Shown piece after piece: positions 1-7,932 of a stretch of 64,000 nucleotides of DNA. A program made the translations under genes and the position numbers. Origin of the DNA: Leptospira sp. GTDB lineage: Bacteria > Spirochaetota > Leptospiria > Leptospirales > Leptospiraceae. A model generated the notes under the pieces. It did no database searches. It was given only the letters and a program-made list of their open reading frames with translations, and was not told the DNA's origin. The DNA lies in the NCBI GenBank assembly GCA_027533185.1, contig JAPZTS010000002.1, positions 1 to 64,000 on the forward strand. Reading direction: 5' to 3'. Position 1 is the first letter of the stretch. Every line of letters starts with the position of its first letter.

Positions 1-67
1 GAAAAAACCGCCAAAACCAAGGACAACCCAATCTAGCCCAGGAACGTGACTCCAACCTTCCTCCTCA
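1..67 (-). other. window edge, possible 5' end of a minus-strand gene
   Basis: Read on the minus strand, this edge carries a strong purine-rich ribosome-binding sequence (AGGAGGAAGG, near base 60). It is followed by a frame starting at a TTG that stays open to the window boundary. Only about 15 codons are visible, so no product can be named. A second minus frame is also open to the edge but has no usable start codon. This is only a hint that a leftward gene begins here. Confidence 0.22.
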
Positions 68-184
68 TTGAACGCATCAAGTATCCGACTCTATTTTTTG
101 GAAAGAAAAATCCCTTGGTCAGGGATTTTATCCTTAAAAAAAATCTTTCCAATTAAACAAGTCTGTTCTAGAAAAGAAAAGTCT

Positions 185-1186
185 ATGAATGTTAGGTTAA
201 GATCAGTCGCTGTAATTTTCTGCCTTTTTTTTGTCATCCATTGCAAACCGGCTGGTTTGGAGAATTCCTGTGACCCTAACTCGGAAAGCTTCTCTCAAAC
301 ATTCATTCTCAGATTAGCTATCAAAGAACCTACACATTGTCTTTATCCGACAAGATTTACGAATAGATTAATTGTCACCCCACCGGCCAAAGGGTTTACT
401 CTGAAAAATGGAGGGACTGATACGGTAACAGCTGTTTTGTCTAAAGAACCCACTGCGATAGTAAAAATGAAAGTCATCGTCACCAAACCAGCAAATGTCC
501 TCTTGTCCACACCTGCCATTGAGTTTACTTCGGAGAATTGGAACATCCCTCAAACCATTACTTTAACAGGAGTTGATGATAATTTTTTTGGTGTAGCAGA
601 GGAGTATGTATTGAAGATTGGGCCAATTGAATCGGAAGATCCAGATCTATCTGGATACATCTGGGAAAGTCAGGTACTTAAAAATCGAGATTTTAGAAGG
701 ATAATCTATTCAACAAATTCCACATACCAAGGTGGAGCTTTGGGCGGTGTATCTGGGGCTGATGCAATCTGTAATTCCGATAGCTTGAAGCCGGTGAACA
801 CAGGTGTTTATAAAGCTCTTATTGTGGATGGAGTCAACCGCAGGGCAACCCTAACATCAAATATCAGCGATTCTCCTATCGATTGGGTTTTGGTTCCAAA
901 TCAGTTGTACATTCGACCAACAGGTATTACGATTACGACAACCAATGTTCACGCGCTACACGACTTTACTTTGAATATGACAAATTCAGTAGGAACTTCT
1001 ACAAATTTGGTATGGACGGGGCTAAATGCCAATTGGACAACTGCGGGCGGATGCGGCACACCTGGCTGGACAGATACAGGTCTTTTTGGCCGATATGGAA
1101 ATGATAATGGTCAGAATGATTCTAGTATTGATGGAGGAAATATCATTTGTAATTCGATCGGTCGACTATTTTGTGTTCAGCAATAA
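185..1186 (+). CDS. surface lipoprotein with DUF1554-type C-terminal domain
   Basis: An exported lipoprotein of unknown function. The chosen ATG gives a classic leader (charged MNVRLR, hydrophobic stretch, lipobox ending in C just before KPAGLEN). The frame is open further upstream, but that would bury the signal peptide. After the Cys comes a short motif CDPNSE that recurs in the lipoprotein at 50948-53230. Residues of roughly 85-180 resemble Calx-beta-like extracellular repeats (ending in a FTSENWNIPQTITLTGVDD-type strand pair). The last 140 or so residues, from IIYSTNSTYQGG to the C-terminal LFCVQQ, match what I know as DUF1554, a domain found mainly in Leptospira lipoproteins. Cysteines near the C-terminus probably form disulfides. 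It stands alone on the plus strand. An adhesion or surface role is only inference. Confidence 0.8.
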   Translation: MNVRLRSVAVIFCLFFVIHCKPAGLENSCDPNSESFSQTFILRLAIKEPTHCLYPTRFTNRLIVTPPAKGFTLKNGGTDTVTAVLSKEPTAIVKMKVIVTKPANVLLSTPAIEFTSENWNIPQTITLTGVDDNFFGVAEEYVLKIGPIESEDPDLSGYIWESQVLKNRDFRRIIYSTNSTYQGGALGGVSGADAICNSDSLKPVNTGVYKALIVDGVNRRATLTSNISDSPIDWVLVPNQLYIRPTGITITTTNVHALHDFTLNMTNSVGTSTNLVWTGLNANWTTAGGCGTPGWTDTGLFGRYGNDNGQNDSSIDGGNIICNSIGRLFCVQQ

Positions 1187-1430
1187 ATTTCTGTTAAACG
1201 ATTTCATAAAATTTCTCTTGCAGTGTATTGATAGCTTTCCTATTATGGTAGTAGATTCAAAATAGTAACGTTTTTTTAACCACTAAGTACTTCTCATCTT
1301 TTTTGCATTTCGGTCGCTTTTACTAGTTTTCCCCTGCATTTTCGTTGTTTTTTACCTAATCTCCTACCAGGAAAGTTGTTTCTAATCCAATCCATTTTAA
1401 GAATCAAAAAATAAACTTAAAGGACAAATT

Positions 1431-1694
1431 ATGTCAGTAAATATCTATGTAGGCAACCTTTCTTACGAAATGACCGAAAGCAAACTAAGCGAGCTTTTTT
1501 CAGCACACGGAGCAGTATCTTCTGCTAAAATCATTACAGACCAGTACTCTGGTGGATCAAAAGGTTTTGGTTTTATTGAAATGAAAGATCGTGGTGAAGC
1601 AGACCGTGCAATTGGTGATTTAAATGGTAAGAATATTCTAAATCGCGAAATGAAAGTGAATATTGCTAAACCAAAAACGAACAACTGGAATTAA
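1431..1694 (+). CDS. small RRM-type RNA-binding protein
   Basis: A single RNA recognition motif makes up the whole 87-residue protein. RNP2 is visible as IYVGNL near the N-terminus and RNP1 as KGFGFIEM near residue 45, the two strands whose aromatic residues stack on RNA bases. Stand-alone RRM proteins of this size occur in cyanobacteria and in some spirochaetes and proteobacteria, where several are cold-induced. An AAAGGAC ribosome-binding site sits just upstream of ATG. The 240-base AT-rich stretch before it holds no gene and could be a long 5' leader. A U-tailed hairpin follows directly, so this is probably a single-gene transcript. RNA binding is secure; targets are unknown. Confidence 0.9.
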   Translation: MSVNIYVGNLSYEMTESKLSELFSAHGAVSSAKIITDQYSGGSKGFGFIEMKDRGEADRAIGDLNGKNILNREMKVNIAKPKTNNWN

Positions 1695-1706
1695 TTTGTA
1701 AAATCA

Positions 1707-1732
1707 TTTAGATTTTTCTAAACATTTTTTTT
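1707..1732 (+). terminator. intrinsic terminator after the RRM gene
   Basis: A short hairpin (TTTAGA paired with TCTAAA around a T-rich loop) is followed by CA and a run of eight T. It lies 12 bases past the stop codon, as expected for a Rho-independent terminator. The stem is AT-rich and therefore weak. Confidence 0.6.
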
Positions 1733-1844
1733 CTAATATTAGACAATCAAAATTTGGGCTCAAAAATCTCAGATATTGGTTGTCTTTTTTGTTCTGGATG
1801 GTATAAATTCTTCGTCAATTCACTGAAAAAGAGGTAGAAGTTGT

Positions 1845-2648
1845 ATGGAAAAACGCCTTGAACGCATTGCCGAAATTTTAGACATAGGAATTTTAATAGG
1901 CTCAAGCATCGCAGTGGTTGCTTGGATGATTGGAGCACCACTGTTTTACAGAACTGATGGTCCCGTCTTATCCATCTTCACATCTATTTCCATCTTTTTA
2001 ATCGTTGGTCTTCGGTTTGCCTCACGTAACTTTCACCTATGGCCATTTACTGCTAATATTGCTTTTCTTATGATAATCGGTGGCGGCAATCTATCTTCCA
2101 TCCTTATGCTTATGTCTGCTCCTAAGCTTCATATCAATCCAAATTCCATGCTCGTTATGACATCCATTTTTACATCTCTGGGACTCGTTTTCTTTAGCTT
2201 GTATGAGATACTCTTGTGCCTTAGAAAGACTCCTTCTAGTTTTTGGATTTTGGATGATATTTTACTCCACCTAGCATTTGTTCCTGGAGGACTTAGTTTA
2301 ATCGGCCATCTCTTCCAAAACCCTACCTACTTAAGTATGTCCTTAGACCCCCGCGTTGGCATTTCTCCTCTGGAAATGGTGTTTATGGCTTTTCTTGCTA
2401 TCTCGACAATATTTTCGAACCAGAATCTATTTCTCTGGAAATTTCTAAAAGATGGCATGGCGAATCGAGTCACTTTTTTTATACTCTTTCTCAATCAATA
2501 CATAGCACCCATTGTATTTCTAAAATTTATGGGATCAGATTCATCTCCTCAGTCTCTTGGTCCCGAGTTGTTTATCTTCTTTGCTGGTGTATTTGCAACA
2601 TTGGGATTTCTTTTAGTTCAAGCGAAAACTCATATTTCTCAGAAGTAA
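1845..2648 (+). CDS. multi-pass membrane protein of unknown function
   Basis: I do not recognise a named family. The protein is hydrophobic along nearly its full 267 residues. About eight membrane spans can be picked out, starting with ILIGSSIAVVAWMIG near residue 17 and ending with LFIFFAGVFATLGFLLVQA at the C-terminus. The overall look is that of a 7TM or 8TM inner-membrane protein without an obvious soluble domain or conserved charged motif. It begins after a purine-rich stretch (AAAGAGGTAGAAG), which supports the start. It lies between an RRM protein and a convergent hydroxylase gene and shows no operon partner. Confidence 0.7.
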   Translation: MEKRLERIAEILDIGILIGSSIAVVAWMIGAPLFYRTDGPVLSIFTSISIFLIVGLRFASRNFHLWPFTANIAFLMIIGGGNLSSILMLMSAPKLHINPNSMLVMTSIFTSLGLVFFSLYEILLCLRKTPSSFWILDDILLHLAFVPGGLSLIGHLFQNPTYLSMSLDPRVGISPLEMVFMAFLAISTIFSNQNLFLWKFLKDGMANRVTFFILFLNQYIAPIVFLKFMGSDSSPQSLGPELFIFFAGVFATLGFLLVQAKTHISQK

Positions 2649-2833
2649 AATTGGCTTTTCAAGAAAAAATAGCACACAGGCCATCAACTCTGTTCTCGCG
2701 GAATTAGAAATTCAATCCTTAAAGAATAGAGAATACTTCCAAAATCTATACTTTTTGTTATAAAAAGTAAATTGGAATCAAGTAGCTTTAGTTTAAAGAG
2801 TGTGAACACTAGGGTTGAGAGTTTAAGTGGGAA

Positions 2834-2859
2834 GGTTTCCAATCGTGTGATTGGAAACC
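2834..2859. repeat. perfect 11-bp stem hairpin, not a clear terminator
   Basis: GGTTTCCAATC and its exact reverse complement flank a 4-base loop (GTGT). No T-run follows on either strand, so it is a poor intrinsic terminator candidate. It lies in the 267-base intergenic space between two convergent genes. A second smaller palindrome (TACTTTTT with AAAAAGTA, bases 2749-2769) lies 65 bases to its left. The rest of the gap shows no coding frame. Confidence 0.5.
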
Positions 2860-2915
2860 AGTTTGAGTTGGATCTAAAAATCCCGTGGATCAGTGAAGTA
2901 AATTAATCTTCAGAT

Positions 2916-5186
2916 TTAGAGATATTTTGTTTGCATCAGTTCAGGGATTCCACTTTTTGCATTGGCCCTAGTCGCTAATTCTAACTCTTCAGGGGTTGCA
3001 AAATTCTTATCCCAGTCTAACACTTTCGGAGTCATAAGTTTATGCCATAACGGTGGCAGTAGCGCGATAACAATTGTTGTCAGGTATCCACTGATCATCA
3101 TAGGTGCGTTGGGATAAGGGCGAAGGTTTTGGTAAGCAACTTCACCTTGAGCGTGGTGGTGGGAATGTCTGGTCAGGTTGAACATTGTCCAAGAGCTAAG
3201 ACGTTTGTTTGTATTCCACGAGTGGCGTGGTTGAACAGGTTCACTTGGCAATCGAACCATTCCATAATGCTCCATATAGTTTACGATCTCTAAAAGGGCT
3301 TTTCCCCAAACGGCTGAACAGATAAAAAAGATCATACCTGTGAGGCCACCTATCCCAAAGGATATCGCAACCAATAGAAGGCTTAATAGATGTCCTCTCA
3401 GGAAGGCATTTTGAATTGAAAGAACTGGTTTGTTTTTCTTCTTGAGTCTAGCTGCTTCTATTTTCCAAGCGCTTATATTTCCTTTTAAAGTAGATGCAAC
3501 AATATGGAAGTAAACATTTCTTCCGCGTGGTGCTGTAGCAGGATCTTCTTCAGTAGATACATAACGATGGTGGCCATACACGTGTTCTATGGAGAAAATT
3601 GTATCAAAGCTAAATGCAAGTAAAACCCGACCAAAAAACATGGATATAGGGTCCCAAGTTCTATGTGTTAACTCGTGTGCTGTGATTGTTCCAATCAGTC
3701 CAATCATTAATCCTGTCATTACAAATCCACAGAACACATGGAAGGCATTGGTAGCAGATTTTGCGGCTAAAAAATCATAGCCAAACATATTGGTAAGCCA
3801 GTTTCCATATCCAAGCGCATCTCCCGGACTTACTGCCCATACAGCAGAAAAGACAATAAAAGAAAGTAAAGGCAATGCCATCCAAAGTTGAAAGGTTAAA
3901 AACTTTGCGTTTTTATAATCTGGTGTTTTTGTATCATCGCCTGAAATCGCATCTCCAATTGTATAAAAGAGCAATAAAGAGATTAGACCCACTGTCATCC
4001 ATCCACCGCCGAGAAGAAGGCTTGCTCCTGCACAAAGTCCGACTAGATGGAATAAGGAAAATTTTAAATAATCGAATAGACTTGCTGTCGGTTTTTCTGA
4101 GTGGTATTCATCCTTAAGGCTTAAGCTATGATCGATCAAAGTAAAACGATCTGCAAAGATTTTATCTTTTGAAATTCCATAATCGATCATAAGCTTTGTT
4201 GCGGAATCCACCATAGGAGGAGGGCCACATAAGTATGCTTCCGTAGATTTTGTTAGGTGTTCTTTAACTTTTTCTGTAACAAGACCTCTTGCACCTTTCC
4301 AATTGCTCTTGTTAGGTTCATCAGAAAGGACTGGTATAAATTTAAAACTGCCTTTCCACGCCTTCTGAATTTTTTCAATTTCTTTTGTCTTATAGAGGTC
4401 TTTCTCTTTTCTTGCTCCGAAAAGAAGAGTGACAGGACGTTTGACACCATCAGCCAAAGCCTTTTCGAGAATGGAAAGGATGGGGGCAAGACCACTCCCT
4501 CCAGCAACTAGTAAAATCGGTGAGTTGCCTGGACGCAGGTAAAAATCGCCGATGGGTCCTTTAATCTTTGTTTGTTTTCCAATCAAATGGTTGTGGTGTA
4601 CATAGTTCGAAAATTTTCCGCCAGGAACTTTTTTGATGAGAAAGTTAACTTCATTTTGTTTGATCGCTTTATCCATTGTGTCAGGTGCACAAGCAAAGGA
4701 ATAGTTTCGTTCGACATCCATACCTTCGATGGATAAGAGACCATACTGTCCAGCACGATAAGAAAGAGCCTCATCCAAAGATACTGTGAGTTCTGCGATA
4801 TCCTCATTCCAGATTTTTTGTTTAATGACTTTACCTGTGATCGACTGAAGGTTGTTTACTTGTATTTGCACGTTTGATTTGGGAATGGACTGGCAAGCCA
4901 AGATCGTACCGTCATGTATTTCGGATTCGGAGAGTAGGTAGCTAGTTTCCGTTAGTTCCTTAACCTCTCCACCAACTAATTTACATTTGCAGGTAGCACA
5001 ACCGCCAACTCGACAACTATGAGGGAAATCGAGTCCTCCTCTCAGCGCAGCACTCAGGATATTTTCCCCGGGAGCTGCCTCAACGATTTTGCCGTTGATA
5101 CTCACTTGGTATCCCGTAGAGTTTTTGGATTCGTTTCCTGACTTAGAAACTGTCTTTTTATTCGTGGGTGGTAGAAGTGAAAACAT
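2916..5186 (-). CDS. self-sufficient AlkB-type hydroxylase: ferredoxin + FAD/NAD reductase + di-iron membrane hydroxylase
   Basis: A 756-residue fusion predicted to hydroxylate the terminal carbon of alkanes or fatty acyl chains using NAD(P)H and O2. The N-terminus is a plant-type 2Fe-2S ferredoxin with Cys58, Cys63, Cys66 and Cys98. A ferredoxin-reductase module follows, with the flavin-binding RNYSFAC motif and the nucleotide-binding GGSGLAP. From about residue 375 there is an integral-membrane AlkB domain carrying all the expected histidine boxes: HELTHR near 505, EHVYGHHRYV near 535, NYMEHYG near 634 and RHSHHHA near 673. The frame extends 22 residues upstream, but AGAGAGG sits just before the internal ATG, which fixes the start used here. 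Ordinary AlkB needs separate rubredoxin and reductase; here electron delivery is built in. A fatty-acid desaturase is less likely because of the NYxEHYG box. Confidence 0.88.
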   Translation of the reverse strand: MFSLLPPTNKKTVSKSGNESKNSTGYQVSINGKIVEAAPGENILSAALRGGLDFPHSCRVGGCATCKCKLVGGEVKELTETSYLLSESEIHDGTILACQSIPKSNVQIQVNNLQSITGKVIKQKIWNEDIAELTVSLDEALSYRAGQYGLLSIEGMDVERNYSFACAPDTMDKAIKQNEVNFLIKKVPGGKFSNYVHHNHLIGKQTKIKGPIGDFYLRPGNSPILLVAGGSGLAPILSILEKALADGVKRPVTLLFGARKEKDLYKTKEIEKIQKAWKGSFKFIPVLSDEPNKSNWKGARGLVTEKVKEHLTKSTEAYLCGPPPMVDSATKLMIDYGISKDKIFADRFTLIDHSLSLKDEYHSEKPTASLFDYLKFSLFHLVGLCAGASLLLGGGWMTVGLISLLLFYTIGDAISGDDTKTPDYKNAKFLTFQLWMALPLLSFIVFSAVWAVSPGDALGYGNWLTNMFGYDFLAAKSATNAFHVFCGFVMTGLMIGLIGTITAHELTHRTWDPISMFFGRVLLAFSFDTIFSIEHVYGHHRYVSTEEDPATAPRGRNVYFHIVASTLKGNISAWKIEAARLKKKNKPVLSIQNAFLRGHLLSLLLVAISFGIGGLTGMIFFICSAVWGKALLEIVNYMEHYGMVRLPSEPVQPRHSWNTNKRLSSWTMFNLTRHSHHHAQGEVAYQNLRPYPNAPMMISGYLTTIVIALLPPLWHKLMTPKVLDWDKNFATPEELELATRANAKSGIPELMQTKYL

Positions 5187-5304
5187 CGCTAACCTCTCTG
5201 TATTCTTTTTCGCACGTTTGTTATAAAATAAACTGTGGCAAATAATTGTCAAACAATTTTCAAAAAAAAGCCAAATTCTTCAAAAATACGCTACTGATCA
5301 GGAA

Positions 5305-5320
5305 ATCGATTGATCGATTG
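5305..5320. promoter_or_regulatory. tandem ATCGATTG repeats between divergent genes
   Basis: Two abutting copies of ATCGATTG lie between the divergently transcribed hydroxylase and DUF445 genes, with a further GAATCG just after. They form an imperfect palindrome. The position suits a regulator binding site for one or both genes, but no cognate regulator is encoded next to it. Confidence 0.3.
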
Positions 5321-5364
5321 CGAATCGTGAAGAACCTATGGCATGCTCGCATTAGGTAGGCATT

Positions 5365-6573
5365 TTGAACAGTTTAGAATCACAAATTCTTTTGATTAGT
5401 ATCCCGTTTACCTACGGATTCGTAGGTTGGGTGACCAACTGGTTGGCATTAAAAATGACGTTTTATCCTCTTCGGTTCTGGGGAATTCCTCCCTTTTTTG
5501 GCTGGCAGGGCATAATACCACGAAAGGCCGATAAAATTGGATCTAAGTTTGTAGAAGTTATCACTGAGCGATTGTTAAATGTTAAGGATTTGGTATTAAA
5601 ATTAGACCCTAATTTGGCGGAAAAAGAAATTCTACCTTCCTTAGAACCGATTATCCAAAAGGCAACCACACAATTCGCAAATTCCATCGATCCCAATCTG
5701 TGGAATCAAATTCCCGCAATCATTCGGGAAGAAATACTTCTGAAGATCAAAAGAGAAAGTGGGAATATCGTTAAAAAAGTTATTAAGGATTTACAAGTTG
5801 ATATCGATTCAAAACTAGATATAAAAAATGTCGTATATCGAAGGTTAACTGGCGAGAATGTTAAAATCATAGTGGAAATGTTTCAAGAAGTTGGAGGACC
5901 TGAGTTTAAGTTCATTGAAAAATCTGGTTTTATCTTTGGATTTTTATTAGGTTTGGTTCAAATGGTCTTTTGGTATTTCTTTCCGCTTGCTTGGACCTTA
6001 CCAGTTCAAGGAATCATTGTTGGATATTTGACGAATTATCTTGCTATAGAAATGATCTTTCGACCATTAGAGCCAAAAGTTTATTTTGGAAAATTTAAAT
6101 ACCAAGGGCTTTTCCTTAAAAGACAAAAAGAAGTTTCTCAAGCCTTTGCAAAGATAGTTTCTGAAAAAATTCTCAGCCCCAAAAATATATTAGAGGAACT
6201 TTTATATGGAAAAGCGGCCGTTTTACTTATAGAGGAAATTCGGGAGCAAATTGCTGTTCAGGTGGATCGTCTAGCAACCATTACCAAACCAGTTATTTTG
6301 GCCTCTGGTAAGTGGGGGAAATATGAAGAGGCTAGATTACATATCGCTCACGAGCTAACAGAGGCAACGATACAAAATGCACATGAGTTAGAAGGATACA
6401 TCGGACAAACTTTGAAACTGGAAGAAGTAATCTCCGAAAAAATGATACTAATGCCTCCTCGAGAATTTGAGACTATCTTGCGATCAGCATTTCAAGAGGA
6501 CGAATTTTTGCTGATTTTAATTGGTGCAACTTTAGGTGCGATCGTCGGTGCATCGCAAATATTAATATTATAA
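5365..6573 (+). CDS. DUF445 family membrane protein
   Basis: A 402-residue member of what I recognise as DUF445 (YheB-like), a family of unknown function. The N-terminal signature is a membrane span followed by GWVTNWLALKMTFYPLRFWG and a short aromatic loop (GWQGIIPRKADKIG). A related copy of this signature recurs at about residues 220-250 (GYLTNYLAIEMIFRPLEP, then FKYQGLFLKRQKEVS), so the protein is an internal duplication. Membrane spans are visible at the N-terminus, around residues 185-225, and at the extreme C-terminus. The start is a TTG; no ATG is available nearby that keeps the first span. Its 3' end nearly touches the convergent FadL gene. Confidence 0.85.
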   Translation: MNSLESQILLISIPFTYGFVGWVTNWLALKMTFYPLRFWGIPPFFGWQGIIPRKADKIGSKFVEVITERLLNVKDLVLKLDPNLAEKEILPSLEPIIQKATTQFANSIDPNLWNQIPAIIREEILLKIKRESGNIVKKVIKDLQVDIDSKLDIKNVVYRRLTGENVKIIVEMFQEVGGPEFKFIEKSGFIFGFLLGLVQMVFWYFFPLAWTLPVQGIIVGYLTNYLAIEMIFRPLEPKVYFGKFKYQGLFLKRQKEVSQAFAKIVSEKILSPKNILEELLYGKAAVLLIEEIREQIAVQVDRLATITKPVILASGKWGKYEEARLHIAHELTEATIQNAHELEGYIGQTLKLEEVISEKMILMPPREFETILRSAFQEDEFLLILIGATLGAIVGASQILIL

Positions 6574-6579
6574 AATTAT

Positions 6580-7932
6580 CTAAAGAAAAGTAGTGATTCC
6601 GATTCCGATATGATATGCTTTCCCACTAAAACTATAATTAGGATTGGATTCAGTCGGAATTGATTTGTTAATTTGTCTCGGAGACCAGGATTGAAAATCA
6701 AAAACCAAATCAAAGATGATTGCTTTTTTTAAATTTCGAAACCAAGATCCTGAATTTTCCGTAAGCGCATAACTCATACCAATGGTATAGATGTTTTTAT
6801 CAAAGTCCAAAAGATTGTTTCTTCCACTCAAATCACCGATTGCTGAAGGTCGCCTAGCATAGCCGACTCTAAAACTTGTATCATCTCTCCATAAGTATTC
6901 TAGGCCAACTCGTACGTTTGTAGTATCTTTCACTTGAATCTGTTCACTATAGGTTAATTTAGTTCGAGAGAGTTTGAACTCACTCCATTTTTCTAAATTT
7001 ACATCAACCGCTCCCCTCCACTTTCCTAGATAGAGATAGGACAACCCACCCGAATAAACTTTCGGTTGGTACAAATCCAGTAAAGCAAGATCAAGATCCA
7101 ATTGTATACCGAGTAGTGTTGTTTGTGCTCTGGATGCCAAAGGGTCCACGGACAAAAAAGTTTCACGTCGATAAGAAAATCCCAAGTCAAAGTTTTTGTA
7201 ATGAAACTGAATTCCTAGAGAAGGATTTATAATTGGTTTTACCTGCAATATCACTTGTTGGTCGGGGGTTGTAGGATCTGGTGAGATCGGAACATTTTTT
7301 AGAAGGATAGAACCTCCGCCCCTCGCAAATGCAGTAAAACCTAAACCGACGAAGATATGGTTTTTCCATACTTCAATGCCTAAGCCACCTGTGATCGTAG
7401 GTCTTTCGTTAGCGGCTCCCGATTGTAGAGTCCGTGCAACATTGGGGTTTTGATCATTGATTGTGAGTAGGTTCCCAGTTGCTGGAGTTAAAATGTTAAA
7501 TCCAAAACGCACCACTCTACCAAAATCATATACCTCATTCAAATTGAGTGTTACTCCAAAACTTCCATAATGATCTTTTGTATTCGCAAATCTTTCCCTT
7601 CTTTCCAAACTCGTTTGCTGAATAGGTGTTACATGGTTGTAAGATAAGCAGATCTCATGAAATCCAGATCTTCCCAAATTACTTTGGTTTACGTTTGTTT
7701 GATTGTTCGGATCAGTTTGGGCGAGATTTTTTTTCTCTTCTCGTAGTTCTTGTTCGTTCTTTCTACCGAGTCCCGCCGGATTGTAAAAGGGTGCCGAGCA
7801 GTTGTTAACAAAAGATGTAACTGCACTTGCCATACCTTGTGCTCTTGGGTGGGCACCGTAACTATCTCCATAGGAACCAGCATGGATTCTAACCGTGAGA
7901 ATGATAAGAAAAATCGATACAAGTGGTTTCAT
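6580..7932 (-). CDS. FadL/OmpP1/TodX-family outer-membrane channel
   Basis: A 450-residue beta-barrel expected to pass hydrophobic molecules such as long-chain fatty acids across the outer membrane. After a Sec signal peptide (MKPLVSIFLIILTVRIHAG), the mature N-terminus has the family hallmark: small-residue-rich GDSYGAHPRAQGMASA, then NNCSAPFYNPAGLG. This segment forms the plug in FadL. The rest is alternating beta strands (for example FRVGYARRPSAIGDLSGRNN) with a C-terminal barrel strand ending in F-L. Its ATG directly abuts the stop codon of the upstream lipoprotein gene, so it is the last gene of the four-gene operon. The genomic closeness to the AlkB fusion is suggestive of hydrophobic substrate uptake, but the real substrate is not shown by the sequence. 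Confidence 0.82.
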   Translation of the reverse strand: MKPLVSIFLIILTVRIHAGSYGDSYGAHPRAQGMASAVTSFVNNCSAPFYNPAGLGRKNEQELREEKKNLAQTDPNNQTNVNQSNLGRSGFHEICLSYNHVTPIQQTSLERRERFANTKDHYGSFGVTLNLNEVYDFGRVVRFGFNILTPATGNLLTINDQNPNVARTLQSGAANERPTITGGLGIEVWKNHIFVGLGFTAFARGGGSILLKNVPISPDPTTPDQQVILQVKPIINPSLGIQFHYKNFDLGFSYRRETFLSVDPLASRAQTTLLGIQLDLDLALLDLYQPKVYSGGLSYLYLGKWRGAVDVNLEKWSEFKLSRTKLTYSEQIQVKDTTNVRVGLEYLWRDDTSFRVGYARRPSAIGDLSGRNNLLDFDKNIYTIGMSYALTENSGSWFRNLKKAIIFDLVFDFQSWSPRQINKSIPTESNPNYSFSGKAYHIGIGITTFL

